A DNA stretch of 64,000 bases from Salinicoccus roseus (GCF_003814515.1 NZ_RKQJ01000001.1:1116001-1180000), one strand, 5' to 3'; shown: positions 1 through 8,394, counted from the stretch's first letter. Notes: generated from the sequence alone by a model not told the origin. Program-made: numbers and translations.

Positions 1-163
1 CCATGTCACTCGTATCCATGTCCTCGGCAAAACGCCGTTCTTTGATGCCTGTCATCTCTGTAATCCATTCGTCGGAAGTATCAAGTATCTTTTCAAAGTC
101 ATGGTTGGTAAATACCTTCTCCGGTACATAGGTCCCCAGACCCAGAACACCTACATTTTTCAT
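1..163 (-). CDS. fabH: 3-oxoacyl-ACP synthase III (FabH), N-terminal part only
   Basis: Only the first 54 codons lie in the window; the gene runs off the left edge. The N-terminus contains a [18 protein letters not shown] stretch followed by LDTSDEWI and TGIKERR, which is the characteristic start of FabH, the condensing enzyme that begins fatty-acid chain elongation from acetyl/acyl-CoA and malonyl-ACP. The start is the ATG at 161-163. In staphylococci fabH is followed by fabF and lies next to opp genes, matching this arrangement. A FapR-like operator lies just upstream (188-204), so control by malonyl-CoA through FapR is likely. The active-site Cys/His/Asn are outside the window. Confidence 0.9.
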   Translation of the reverse strand, partial: MKNVGVLGLGTYVPEKVFTNHDFEKILDTSDEWITEMTGIKERRFAEDMDTSDM

Positions 164-187
164 TTGACCACACCTTATAATCTCATA

Positions 188-204
188 TTATCACTAGGTA
201 CTAA
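188..204 (-). promoter_or_regulatory. Probable FapR operator upstream of fabH
   Basis: The minus strand reads TTAGTACCTAGTGATAA, which matches the FapR consensus TTAGTACCTRNTACTAA at 15 of 17 positions. It sits 25 nt upstream of the fabH start codon, where FapR operators are found in Bacillus and Staphylococcus fatty-acid genes. FapR would repress fabH until malonyl-CoA accumulates. The right half-site is imperfect. The assignment rests on motif match and position only. Confidence 0.65.
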
Positions 205-232
205 TTTATCATATTTGAAGGTGTCATACAAC

Positions 233-263
233 AAAAAAAGCATCCATGCCTGGCATGGATGCT
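233..263 (-). terminator. Intrinsic terminator after oppA
   Basis: An inverted repeat of 11-12 bp (AGCATCCATGC paired with GCATGGATGCT, 239-263) is followed on the minus strand by a run of seven T (A-run at 233-239 on the plus strand). It lies directly after the oppA stop and before fabH, separating opp from fabH transcription. Confidence 0.85.
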
Positions 264-275
264 TCGTATTTCAGC

Positions 276-2144
276 TTATTCAGTTTCAGTTACGCCCCAG
301 TTATAAGGGAGTGTTTCTTCGTTGTAGCCGAGTTCGATGCTGTAGTTTGCGACTCTTTCATTTACAGGTACTACATATGATCTGTAGAGTGTCGGTACTA
401 CCGGCATCTCCTCAACCATAAGCGCCTGCCATTCGTTGTAGATTTCCTGTCTCTGCTCTACATCGAATGCTTCAGGAGAGTTGCCCTCTTCCATCAGCTG
501 TGTGCTTTCTTCAGTCGCATAGCGTGGGTAGTTGAATGGTACATCCGGACCGTAGAGACCGTATGGATCCACATCGGAACCGACGCCCCATGCACCCTGG
601 TAGATGTCCACTTCAGGATCGTCGTTTTCAACCATATCGTAGAATGTGTTGAATTCGATCAGGCGGCCGTTTGTAAGCTGTACATTCAGGCCGATATCTT
701 TCCAGGACTGGATGTAGTAGTTTGCCAGTGGTTCTGCAGTGTCGCCGCCGGACATGGAAGCGAAGTTGATCTCAAGCGGTTCGCCATCCGGTGTTTCACG
801 GAAGCCGTCGCCATCAGTATCTTCGTATCCTGCTTCATCAAGGATCTGATTCGCCTGCTCTGGATCGTATTCAGGAACTTCCAGGCTGTCGTCATGCCAG
901 TTTGCGTGATATGGCGTGATCAGGGATGTCGCTTTCCAGCGGAGTCCGTTGTAGAAACGCTCGCCGACTGCGTCGTTGTCCATCGCATGCCACATTGCAC
1001 GACGGAGTTCCTTGTCGCCCATCTTCATTTCTTCCGGCTTGTAGTCTACACGTCCTTCGTCTTCGTTCCACTCACCCAGTTTGAAACCGATGTAAGTGTA
1101 TGCACCTTCGATGTTTGCAAGCCATTCCACGCCTTCCATTCCCTCAACATCAGGATACTGGTCGGTCGGGAAGTTGATTGCAAAATCGACTTCTCCAGTT
1201 TCCAGAGCATTCGCTATGGAAGATGGAGATACGACAGTCAGTTCGACGCCGTCAAGGTTCGGTTCGCCTCTCCAGTAGTCTTCATACTTGGACATTACAA
1301 CCGCTTCACCCGGAGTGATGGAGTCCACTTTATATGGTCCCATTCCAAGCGGGTTCTCGCGTGTCTGTGGCGCTTCAGCCATATCTGCGATCTCTACCCC
1401 TTCATAGTGGTGCTCAGGCATAGCGTATGCCCAGAATCCACCGGCAGTGAGGGATGGTGCCAATTCCTTATAAGTAAATGTAGCAGTGTACTCATCTTCC
1501 ACTTCGATGCCGGAAATTTCTTCTGCATCTCCAGATTTGTACTCGTCATAGCCTTCGATCAGAGTGAATCCGTCAGTCGCGCCACGGATACCCGGGTATT
1601 CCGGATGTCCGATGACTTCGTATGAATAGACATAGTCATCGATTGTGACAGGTTCACCATCGTGCCAAGTGACACCTTCCTGCATAGTGAATGTAACTGT
1701 GTTATCGTCTTGATTCACTTCGTAGGTCATGGCGCCATCGTTCGTGTACTGGAAGTCTTCATCCATTGACATCAGCGGCTCATCGAAGAGGCTGATGACC
1801 TCAAAGTCAGGGTTCCCCTGGTAAAGGTTGAAGTTCAATGTACCCTCGAATGGCGTGTCTGAAGTCAGACCTACATTAAGGGTGCCTCCCTCGCTCACTT
1901 CACCATCATTAGATACGGTCTGGTTGAAGTCTTCATAGTTGTATACATCTCCTGAAGCTGAATCATCGGATCCTTCCTCCGACCCTTCTTCAGAACCTTC
2001 TTCTGTTGATTCTTCAGACCCTGTGTCGCCAGAGCCCTCTTCTTCTGACGTCTCTTCTGATGAGCCCCCGCCACATGCAGCCAATGCCAATACCATGATC
2101 AGCATCGTAAGGAACATCAATTTCGACCAAGAATATTTCCCCAT
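276..2144 (-). CDS. oppA: Oligopeptide ABC transporter, substrate-binding lipoprotein (OppA-like)
   Basis: A 622-residue extracellular lipoprotein of the SBP family 5 (peptide/nickel-binding) type. Residues 1-24 form a lipoprotein signal with lipobox LAAC and Cys24 as the lipidated residue. Residues about 25-65 are an unusually acidic Ser/Glu/Asp/Gly linker, and the rest is the binding domain (for example VTWHDGEPVTIDDYVYS near residues 155-171). It would deliver peptides to the OppBC channel encoded just upstream. It is the last gene of the minus-strand oppDFBCA cluster but is separated from oppC by about 300 bp carrying a hairpin, a cre-like site and a possible promoter, so it can be expressed more strongly than the transporter core, as is common for binding proteins. 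The strongly acidic composition fits a salt-adapted surface protein. The peptide size range cannot be told from sequence. Confidence 0.9.
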   Translation of the reverse strand: MGKYSWSKLMFLTMLIMVLALAACGGGSSEETSEEEGSGDTGSEESTEEGSEEGSEEGSDDSASGDVYNYEDFNQTVSNDGEVSEGGTLNVGLTSDTPFEGTLNFNLYQGNPDFEVISLFDEPLMSMDEDFQYTNDGAMTYEVNQDDNTVTFTMQEGVTWHDGEPVTIDDYVYSYEVIGHPEYPGIRGATDGFTLIEGYDEYKSGDAEEISGIEVEDEYTATFTYKELAPSLTAGGFWAYAMPEHHYEGVEIADMAEAPQTRENPLGMGPYKVDSITPGEAVVMSKYEDYWRGEPNLDGVELTVVSPSSIANALETGEVDFAINFPTDQYPDVEGMEGVEWLANIEGAYTYIGFKLGEWNEDEGRVDYKPEEMKMGDKELRRAMWHAMDNDAVGERFYNGLRWKATSLITPYHANWHDDSLEVPEYDPEQANQILDEAGYEDTDGDGFRETPDGEPLEINFASMSGGDTAEPLANYYIQSWKDIGLNVQLTNGRLIEFNTFYDMVENDDPEVDIYQGAWGVGSDVDPYGLYGPDVPFNYPRYATEESTQLMEEGNSPEAFDVEQRQEIYNEWQALMVEEMPVVPTLYRSYVVPVNERVANYSIELGYNEETLPYNWGVTETE

Positions 2145-2336
2145 CGTATTTCCTCCCTATAATTTAGAATATAACTGATATATATACTTAGTTCAGCTGA
2201 AACTGAAACTTAGTACCAGAATATGGTTAAAACCGTCTTTGCATTTTAGTGCGTATGTAACTCCATCTACGCATAATGTTATCACAATTGTCTGAAATAT
2301 CAATGTCTTGTTAAGAATAAATTTCAATATATGTGT

Positions 2337-2398
2337 ATTATAACACTCTATTGTTATTTTTTTGTAAACATCAGCAGTTTCATCGAAAGCGCTTTCAT
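2337..2398 (-). promoter_or_regulatory. oppA promoter region with cre-like (CcpA) site
   Basis: On the minus strand, 2398-2383 reads ATGAAAGCGCTTTCGA, matching the cre consensus WTGNAANCGNWNNCWW at all but one position. Downstream, TTTACA (2368-2363) and TATAAT (2342-2337) could be a promoter, although the 20-nt spacer is long. The cre centre would lie about 60 nt upstream of the start point, a position associated with CcpA activation in some Firmicutes genes, but repression is also possible. The cre is well supported; the promoter is weak. Confidence 0.55.
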
Positions 2399-2414
2399 TT
2401 TATTTCATTTATAA

Positions 2415-2434
2415 GGTTCCATTTCACTGGAACC
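2415..2434 (-). terminator. Hairpin between oppC and oppA
   Basis: GGTTCCA (2415-2421) pairs with TGGAACC (2428-2434) across a 6-nt loop, directly after the oppC stop codon. The following minus-strand sequence is A/T-rich but lacks a clean T-run, so it may be a partial terminator or an RNA-processing/stability hairpin rather than a full stop. Confidence 0.45.
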
Positions 2435-2441
2435 CTATAGA

Positions 2442-3566
2442 TTATGCCTGTCTCTGTCTTGCATCTCCAGCACGTCTCATCGCTTCCCCGATGTTCCGTA
2501 CACACAGCATGAGCACAAGGATCATGATTGCCGCCGGCACCCAGATCCACGGTCTATGCTGGAGGGTCTGGGAATTCGTTGCGTAGGCCATCAGCGTACC
2601 GAGGGAAGGGTAGTCTTCCGGGAAACCGAATCCGATGAATGACAGACCCGACTCGATGCCGATATTCGCCGCAAGCGACAGCGTGCCGTTGACGATGATG
2701 ATGCCGACCAGGTTCGGCATGAGTTGCGTAAAGACGATCTTCCCATGCGAACTGCCCAATGTTTTGGAAGCACTGATGTAGTCGAGCTCCCGCTCCTGGA
2801 TGGCGAGCGACCGCACCAGCCGTGCGGTACCCGTCCACAGGAATGCCGCCATCATGAACGAGAAGGTGAAGATGTCATAGGATGGTGAGATCGTGACGAA
2901 AACGATGACGATCATCAGGAATGGCAGCACCATGAAGAAGTCGACGATGCGCATCATGATGTTGTCTATCTGGCCACCGAAGTAGCCGGAAACGACCCCG
3001 TATACGACACCAAAACCGACACTCATGAGTGTCACGAGTATACCGATCGCGAGGGAGTTCCTCGTACCGATGATCAGCTGGCCGAAGATGTCCCGTCCGC
3101 CATAGTCGGTGCCGAGCCTGAACGTCTCGTCAGGCGCCTGGTTGATGGCAAACAGATCGACCATGACGATCTCCTCCCTGTCGAGGAACATCGTCAGCCC
3201 GAATACATAGGCTGTAATGATCGTGAACAGGATGAGTGAAAATAGTGCAAGCTTGTCTGCTATCACTTCCTGGATGATGATCCGCCACCCCGGAGTACTC
3301 CTCGGCAGATTCTTGGAATCGAGCGCGCCATGGCCCGCAGCCCCGTGAGGCAGGTCTGCCTTAACGGTCATGTCCATATCGCCCTTTTCGTAGGTATGGT
3401 CATCATCCGTGCGTGCTTCGAACGGGTCCCCATTTCTCGGCTTGTCATCACTTTCCGTATTGCGTCGATCCAGTTCCTGCTGACGGAGACGCGCTTTGTC
3501 TTTATTTGCATCTTCTTCCGGACGCCCGGCGCCGGAATTCTGATTGAAATCATTTCTATTGCCCAC
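2442..3566 (-). CDS. oppC: Oligopeptide ABC transporter permease (OppC-like) with long hydrophilic N-terminal extension
   Basis: A 374-residue inner-membrane permease of the BPD_transp_1 family. The core (about residue 95 onward) has the usual OppC layout: an N-terminal membrane helix (LALFSLILFTIITAYVFG), a periplasmic loop with FRLGTDYGGRDIFGQ, and the EAA coupling region around ASKTLGSSHGKIVFTQLMPN that contacts the ATPases. The odd part is the first ~90 residues, which are very hydrophilic, Asp/Arg/Asn-rich and lack membrane segments; ordinary OppC proteins are about 300 residues. No strong internal start replaces the annotated ATG, and the extension is in frame throughout. It lies 15 bp after oppB. 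The membrane partner is OppB. Confidence 0.88.
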   Translation of the reverse strand: MGNRNDFNQNSGAGRPEEDANKDKARLRQQELDRRNTESDDKPRNGDPFEARTDDDHTYEKGDMDMTVKADLPHGAAGHGALDSKNLPRSTPGWRIIIQEVIADKLALFSLILFTIITAYVFGLTMFLDREEIVMVDLFAINQAPDETFRLGTDYGGRDIFGQLIIGTRNSLAIGILVTLMSVGFGVVYGVVSGYFGGQIDNIMMRIVDFFMVLPFLMIVIVFVTISPSYDIFTFSFMMAAFLWTGTARLVRSLAIQERELDYISASKTLGSSHGKIVFTQLMPNLVGIIIVNGTLSLAANIGIESGLSFIGFGFPEDYPSLGTLMAYATNSQTLQHRPWIWVPAAIMILVLMLCVRNIGEAMRRAGDARQRQA

Positions 3567-3581
3567 TTTATACGCTCCCTC

Positions 3582-4544
3582 CTATTTGATGCGGATCCTA
3601 GGATCTACGATACTGAGAATGATGTCCGATATCAGTGCACCGAGAATGGCCAGGAATCCATAGAACAGGATGAGCACATTCGCCACACTGAAATCGCGTG
3701 TTGAAATGGAATCCAGGAACAGGCGGCCCATGCCCGGATAGCTGTAGATCATCTCTATGAAGATGGAGCCCCCGAGCAGTGCAGTGATCTCATAGCCGAA
3801 GAATGCTGCAATCGGCAGGATGGAGTTCCTGAAGACATGTCTGTTGTATACTGCGGACTCCTTGACACCCTTGGCACGTGCCAGAATGATGAAGTCCTTC
3901 TGTTTCGTCTCTATGATGCCGCTCCTCAAATACTGCACCGTTCCCACCAGCCCGATCAGGGCGATGGCGAAGCTCGGCAGGACGAGATGGTTTATCTTGC
4001 TGAGGATATAGTCGATGCTGCCCGGCTCAAGCCCCGGTGCGACGGAGCCGCCTGTCGGGAACCAGCCCAGATTGTAACCGAAGACCCACAGTATGACGAG
4101 TCCGAAAATGAACTGCGGCGTTGCAAAACCGAGATATGTATATCCAGTGATTGCATTATCGAGCAGTGAGTCGTTATAGCGTCCTGATACGAGTCCGAGC
4201 GGCAGCCCAAGCAGGTAGATCAGGATTGTCGAGAACAGCGAAAGCCATACCGTGTTCATCAGACGGTCGCCGATTACATCCATAACCGGACGCTGGTGGA
4301 AGATTGATGTTCCAAAGTCACCCTGGAACATCGCAAAGACCCAGTCCCTGTACTGGATGTACCAAGGATTGTTCAGGCCGAGTGCCTCCCTTTTGGCTTC
4401 GATGGCCTCCCTAGGAATGTTCGGATCGATCAGTCCGGACAGTGCATCGCCCGGCATCATCGACCCCATTATGAATACGAGTACACTTAAAATGACGAGT
4501 TGTGGAAATGTGATCAGAAGTCTTCTTATTGTAAATTTCAGCAT
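3582..4544 (-). CDS. oppB: Oligopeptide ABC transporter permease (OppB-like)
   Basis: A 320-residue polytopic membrane protein with the OppB/DppB layout: N-terminal helix with PQLVILSVLVFIMG, the soluble loop carrying LGLNNPWYIQYRDWV, then a five-helix permease core. The EAA loop is ARAKGVKESAVYNRHVFRNS near residues 222-241. It pairs with OppC to form the peptide channel. It lies 7 bp downstream of oppF and 15 bp upstream of oppC, so it is clearly within one operon. Confidence 0.92.
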   Translation of the reverse strand: MLKFTIRRLLITFPQLVILSVLVFIMGSMMPGDALSGLIDPNIPREAIEAKREALGLNNPWYIQYRDWVFAMFQGDFGTSIFHQRPVMDVIGDRLMNTVWLSLFSTILIYLLGLPLGLVSGRYNDSLLDNAITGYTYLGFATPQFIFGLVILWVFGYNLGWFPTGGSVAPGLEPGSIDYILSKINHLVLPSFAIALIGLVGTVQYLRSGIIETKQKDFIILARAKGVKESAVYNRHVFRNSILPIAAFFGYEITALLGGSIFIEMIYSYPGMGRLFLDSISTRDFSVANVLILFYGFLAILGALISDIILSIVDPRIRIK

Positions 4545-4551
4545 ATGTTCA

Positions 4552-5481
4552 TCAACCTTTCACCGGCAACGCCACTCTGTGCGTCTCCGTAATGGATTGC
4601 AGCGGGAAGGCCCTGCCCTCTTCATCAAGATGGTCGGCGAAATTCTGGTCGTACTCTTCCTTGACCATCTGCCTGAATGCGAGATTGGCTTCTATTTCGT
4701 CCACATCCGTATCCGGAATTGCTGCAATCAGCCGCTTCGTATATATATGCTGTGGATTCTTGAAGATTTCTTCCGTCTTCCCCTCTTCGACGAGCCGCCC
4801 CTGGTACATGATGCCGATATGCCGGCACATGTGCCGGACGACACCGAGGTCATGGGCGATGAACATCATCGTAAGATTCATATCTTGCTGGATGTCCTGC
4901 ATGAAGTTGAGCACCTGCGCCTGTACAGACACATCGAGTGCCGATACCGGCTCGTCGGCGATGATCAGCTTCGGGTTCAGTGCGATCGCCCTGGCCACAC
5001 CGATCCGCTGGCGCTGTCCACCCGAGAACTCATGCGGATACTTATAGAGGGAGCCCGGCGGCAGACCGACACGCTGAAGCAGCCCCAGCACTTCCGGAAC
5101 AAGCTCGTTCCTCGGCTTCTTATTGTAGTTCCTGATCGGTTCAGCGACGATGTCGAATACGCGCTTCCTTGGGTTGAGCGAGGAATACGGATCCTGGAAG
5201 ATCATCTGGATATCATCCCTGACATCGACCTTCTTCCCTTTGCTGTTGAGCTTCTGTCCTTCAAAATATATTTCGCCATCAGTGACATGGTTCAATCCCA
5301 TGACTGCTTTTCCAGTCGTGGTCTTTCCTGAACCCGACTCTCCCACAAGGCCGTAGGTCGTGCCCTCGGGGATACTGATGCTGACCCCATCCACCGCCTT
5401 GACATGGTCCTTGACCGTGTTGAAGAAGCCGCCCTTTATCGGGTAGTGGACTTTAAGATCTTTAATTTCCAATAGATTCAT
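4552..5481 (-). CDS. oppF: Oligopeptide ABC transporter ATP-binding protein (OppF-like)
   Basis: A 309-residue cytoplasmic ATPase. Walker A is GESGSGKT at residues 47-54, the ABC signature is SGGQRQRIGVARAIALNP, and Walker B is LIIADEPVSALD followed by the conserved AHDLGVV switch. The early residues HYPIKGGFF are typical of OppF/DppF. It would hydrolyse ATP as a heterodimer with OppD. Its ATG overlaps the oppD stop (ATGA), implying translational coupling. The tail contains the HIYTKRLIAAIPD element found in this subfamily. Confidence 0.92.
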   Translation of the reverse strand: MNLLEIKDLKVHYPIKGGFFNTVKDHVKAVDGVSISIPEGTTYGLVGESGSGKTTTGKAVMGLNHVTDGEIYFEGQKLNSKGKKVDVRDDIQMIFQDPYSSLNPRKRVFDIVAEPIRNYNKKPRNELVPEVLGLLQRVGLPPGSLYKYPHEFSGGQRQRIGVARAIALNPKLIIADEPVSALDVSVQAQVLNFMQDIQQDMNLTMMFIAHDLGVVRHMCRHIGIMYQGRLVEEGKTEEIFKNPQHIYTKRLIAAIPDTDVDEIEANLAFRQMVKEEYDQNFADHLDEEGRAFPLQSITETHRVALPVKG

Positions 5482-6527
5482 CGTGCACTTCCTCCTCGGG
5501 CCCCTGTTTCAATCTGGTATTCCTCTGCATCGATATCCTGGGCGGAGCCGCCTTCGAGGGAAAAGTTCCTGTAGCAGGTGCAGCGTACATGATGCCCCTC
5601 TGCAATTTCCCTGAGCTGTGGATTCTTCTCATGTTCGGAAGCAGGCACCCATGGGATGCGCGGCGCGAAACGGCAGCCTGTCCGGTCCATCTTGTTCAGT
5701 GCCGGCACCACACCCTGTATGACATGCAGCTTGCTGCCAAGCATCGACTCGGTCGGCAATGAATTCAGAAGTGAGCGTGTGTATGGATGCTGCGGGTTCT
5801 TGAAGAGCTCCCGCACAGGGGCCACTTCAACAATCTGGCCGGCATACATGACGGCTACACGATCGGCCATTTCAGCCACGACCCCAAGGTCGTGCGTGAT
5901 CAGAAGGACGCCTGAATTCAGGTCGTCCTGAAGCTCACGGATCAGGTCGAGGATCTGGGCCTGGATCGTCACATCAAGTGCCGTCGTCGGCTCATCGGCG
6001 ATGAGCAGCTTCGGACGGTTGGCGATTGCGATTGCGATGACGACACGTTGCCGCATGCCCCCGGACAGTTCATGGGGATAGGCCTCTGCGACCCTGTCGG
6101 CACGCGGAATGCCGACGCGGTCCAGCAGTTCGACAGCGTAGGACTCCCGTTCATTCTTCGATTTCGTGTTATGTATCTTGAGTGTTTCGATGATCTGCTG
6201 CTTTATCTTCATCAGTGGGTTGAGCGCCGTCATCGGATCCTGGAAAATCATCGCCATGTCTCCCCCACGGATTTTATTCATCTTGCCTTCATTCAGTTTC
6301 AGGAGGTTCCGTCCCTGAAAGTTGACTTCCCCTTCAATGCGGGCCTTCCTATGCAGCCCCATCAGTGAGAATGCTGTTGCACTTTTCCCTGAGCCCGACT
6401 CCCCTACAAGCGCCAGAACTTCATTCGGCTGTATGCTGAATGAAACATCATCCACTGCCGGGAAATACTCGCTGCCGATTTTAAAGGAAGTCGTCAGGTT
6501 ATTCACTTCTAAAAGCTTTTCAGTCAT
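5478..6527 (-). CDS. oppD: Oligopeptide ABC transporter ATP-binding protein (OppD-like)
   Basis: A 349-residue ATPase with Walker A GESGSGKS (residues 42-49), signature LSGGMRQRV and Walker [13 protein letters not shown], plus the C-terminal oligopeptide-transporter domain ([12 protein letters not shown] and following). That domain usually carries four cysteines (GC.F.PRCP ... C ... C). Here the second is replaced: the sequence reads GCRFAPRIP followed by RCTC, leaving three. If the [4Fe-4S] site described for related OppD/DppD proteins is functional in this family, it may be altered here. It is the first recognisable gene of the opp operon and overlaps oppF by 4 bp. Confidence 0.92.
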   Translation of the reverse strand: MTEKLLEVNNLTTSFKIGSEYFPAVDDVSFSIQPNEVLALVGESGSGKSATAFSLMGLHRKARIEGEVNFQGRNLLKLNEGKMNKIRGGDMAMIFQDPMTALNPLMKIKQQIIETLKIHNTKSKNERESYAVELLDRVGIPRADRVAEAYPHELSGGMRQRVVIAIAIANRPKLLIADEPTTALDVTIQAQILDLIRELQDDLNSGVLLITHDLGVVAEMADRVAVMYAGQIVEVAPVRELFKNPQHPYTRSLLNSLPTESMLGSKLHVIQGVVPALNKMDRTGCRFAPRIPWVPASEHEKNPQLREIAEGHHVRCTCYRNFSLEGGSAQDIDAEEYQIETGARGGSAR

Positions 6528-6552
6528 TTATCTTCACCTATTCTTTCCCCTT

Positions 6553-6723
6553 TTATACATGATTGCTTAATTGGGTGTTCCAATGTGGTGGAAACTGCAT
6601 TGCTGCAGTCGATATACGGAATATGCATCGATGAATGGAGGTTGGGTGTTCTCCAGTACAAAGGCTGACTGCCTGGCGCGGATCCATTTGTGGCTCCAAA
6701 AGCCTGCGGTCATCATATTCCAT
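6553..6723 (-). CDS. Putative small ORF heading the opp operon
   Basis: A 56-codon ORF beginning MEYDDRRLLEPQMDPRQ, with a perfect Shine-Dalgarno GGAGGT at 6736-6731, 7 nt before its ATG. It lies between the opp promoter and oppD, ending 25 bp before oppD. I do not recognise the product; it has no signal peptide or membrane segment. The second half is rich in His, Cys and Thr and does not look like a typical folded domain, so it may be a leader peptide. A 10-bp direct repeat (TTGGGTGTTC on the plus strand at 6571-6580 and 6642-6651) falls inside it. Translation is supported by the RBS; function is unknown. Confidence 0.4.
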   Translation of the reverse strand: MEYDDRRLLEPQMDPRQAVSLCTGEHPTSIHRCIFRISTAAMQFPPHWNTQLSNHV

Positions 6724-6816
6724 AGTTTTCACCTCCATATATTTTAAAGCCACTGGAATTAATTTGCAATATTCATTTTTTGAATTGCAACAATATTTAA
6801 GCATTTGCAGAAACTA

Positions 6817-6845
6817 AATATACACTAGTGAATAAATGTTTTCAA
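6817..6845 (-). promoter_or_regulatory. Probable sigma-A promoter of the opp operon
   Basis: The minus strand has TTGAAA (6845-6840), a 17-nt spacer and TATATT (6822-6817). The start point would be near 6810, about 90 nt upstream of the small leader ORF and in the only sizeable gap upstream of oppD. Confidence 0.6.
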
Positions 6846-6873
6846 CCCAATTTTCCTGTCTTTACAGCCTGAT

Positions 6874-6889
6874 TTGTAAGCGTTTATAA
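6874..6889. promoter_or_regulatory. Possible cre (CcpA) site in the opp/yjzD divergent region
   Basis: TTGTAAGCGTTTATAA matches WTGNAANCGNWNNCWW except for T in place of the conserved C. It sits about 70 nt upstream of the predicted opp start and about 110 nt from the yjzD-like promoter. A single motif match in A/T-rich DNA is weak evidence. Confidence 0.35.
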
Positions 6890-7028
6890 AATATTGTTGA
6901 ATTGATGGGCTTTGGAAGCCGTTATGTGAAAAAATTATTTTTGCAGTCCTGTACTGAGATTACCACTATACATGGAAATCGTTTTAGGTTATCATTAGCT
7001 TATATAATTATGTAGTGGAGGCAGGACC

Positions 7029-7226
7029 ATGAAATATATCATCAGTTTCATCTGGGCACTCATGCTGACTCAAATGGTCAACTTCGTTCTTAACAGCCTT
7101 GGCGGCGGCGGGCCACTCAACATCTGGAGCGGTGTACTCCTTGCAGTACTCGTCACAGTGACGATAATCGTTCTGGACTTCATGCTCAAGCCGGACAAGA
7201 CGAACGAAGCACAGCATAACCATTGA
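7029..7226 (+). CDS. Small two-helix membrane protein, YjzD/DUF2929-like
   Basis: A 65-residue protein with two membrane segments (about residues 3-24 and 34-54) and a short charged tail ending in His/Asn residues. The MKYIISFIWALMLTQMV start and the overall size resemble the Bacillus YjzD (DUF2929) family, which lies near fabHA in that genus; its role is unknown. The start ATG has a good RBS (GGAGG at 7017-7021). A TATAAT at 7003-7008 gives a possible promoter but with no clear -35 box. It is monocistronic, ending at a strong terminator. Confidence 0.7.
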   Translation: MKYIISFIWALMLTQMVNFVLNSLGGGGPLNIWSGVLLAVLVTVTIIVLDFMLKPDKTNEAQHNH

Positions 7227-7230
7227 TCAT

Positions 7231-7265
7231 AAAAAGGCTCGCCACGATGTGGTGAGCCTTTTTTT
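7231..7265. terminator. Bidirectional intrinsic terminator
   Basis: AAAAAGGCTCGCCAC pairs with GTGGTGAGCCTTTTT around a 3-nt loop, with T-runs on both strands. It ends the YjzD-like gene on the plus strand and the nitronate monooxygenase gene on the minus strand. Confidence 0.9.
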
Positions 7266-7305
7266 CGTTGTGGCCTGCCTCCGGTGTATCCAGGGGAACC
7301 ATACG

Positions 7306-8394
7306 CTATACTTCCACCCCGAACGCCCTCGCTTCGATGACGAGCTGCCGGACCAGTTCGCCGGCTGACATGTAGCGGGCCATGCTCTTCCCCTGACCGG
7401 CAAGGAGCATAGCATATTCTGTACTGCCTGCAGCCTTCGAGGCATCCTGTATCGGCTGGGTCAGGCGCCTCTGGACCGGATAGTCGACCATGCGCTTTGT
7501 ATGCACGGCCATATCCCTGATGAACGTATTCTGGATCGCTCGTGCAGCACGACCGGTGAATACCTTCGTCAATACGGAGGGAGTATGCCGATTCTCCGAC
7601 AGCGCATTCTTATGTACCGGATGCGCTCCGCTTTCTTCTGTGGATATGAAGGCCGTGCCCAGCTGGACGCCTGCAGCACCGAGTACCATTGCGGCTGCCA
7701 CTCCACGCCCATCCATGATACCGCCTGCAGCGATGACCGGAATCGACAGCTGGTCAGCCGCTTCCGGGATCAGACTCATGAGCCCCACGATGCTGTCATC
7801 CACAGGGTTGAGGAATGTCCCCCGGTGGCCGCCCGCTTCTGCCCCCTGAAGCACAACAGCATCGAATCCGGCCCGTTCAATCGCTTCAGCTTCCTCCACT
7901 GTCGTTGCTGTACCGAGCAGGATCGTCCCGGCCTCTTTCAGCCGTTCGATGTGACGATTTTCCGGGATGCCGAAAATGAAGGAGCATACAGGCACCTTCT
8001 CCTCCACAATGACATCGAGCTGGGCATCGAACTTCACTTTGATGTCCTTCATATCCGGCGGTATGAAAGTTTCCTGCTCCAGCCCAAAGTGGTCATACAC
8101 CGGCCTCAGCTTTTCATAGGCACCGGCAATATTCTCTTCAGTGACTTTGAAGTTCCATGGGACGAACAGGTTGGCACCGAAGGCGCCATCGTTCCGCTTC
8201 TTCAGTCCATGGATCGCTTTACGCAATGCTTCCGGATCCATGCCGCCTGCACCGATCATGCCGAGTCCCCCGGCCCGGGAGACGGCACTGACCAGTTCTT
8301 CGGTCGTGACGCCGCCTGCCATAGGCGCCTGTATGATTGCATGCTCCACCCCGAGCAGTTCCTTGAGCATACTGTTGCCTCGTGATGTATCCAC
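7306..8394 (-). CDS. Nitronate monooxygenase / FabK-like FMN flavoprotein
   Basis: A 362-residue TIM-barrel flavoprotein of the nitronate monooxygenase (2-nitropropane dioxygenase) family. Markers are the start of the barrel with IIQAPMAGG, the phosphate/FMN-binding loop VLQGAEAGGHRG (near residues 185-196), and PVIAAGGIMDGRGVAAAMVLGAAGVQLGTAF with the family GTAF motif. The reaction is oxidative removal of nitro groups from nitronates; FabK enoyl-ACP reductases share the fold, so exact substrate is uncertain. The start used is GTG with AGGGGG upstream; an internal ATG eight codons later (MLKELLGVEHAIIQAPMAG) also has a GAGG and may be the real start. It is divergent from glpP. Confidence 0.8.
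   Translation of the reverse strand: MDTSRGNSMLKELLGVEHAIIQAPMAGGVTTEELVSAVSRAGGLGMIGAGGMDPEALRKAIHGLKKRNDGAFGANLFVPWNFKVTEENIAGAYEKLRPVYDHFGLEQETFIPPDMKDIKVKFDAQLDVIVEEKVPVCSFIFGIPENRHIERLKEAGTILLGTATTVEEAEAIERAGFDAVVLQGAEAGGHRGTFLNPVDDSIVGLMSLIPEAADQLSIPVIAAGGIMDGRGVAAAMVLGAAGVQLGTAFISTEESGAHPVHKNALSENRHTPSVLTKVFTGRAARAIQNTFIRDMAVHTKRMVDYPVQRRLTQPIQDASKAAGSTEYAMLLAGQGKSMARYMSAGELVRQLVIEARAFGVEV

Noticed and set aside
894-1625. Long plus-strand open frame (243 codons) inside oppA
   Set aside because: Antisense to a clear oppA coding region, no RBS, Cys/Phe/Val-rich shadow translation.
2209-2225. Second FapR-like half site (TTAGTACC) near oppA
   Set aside because: Only the left half matches the consensus and no fatty-acid gene is controlled from here.
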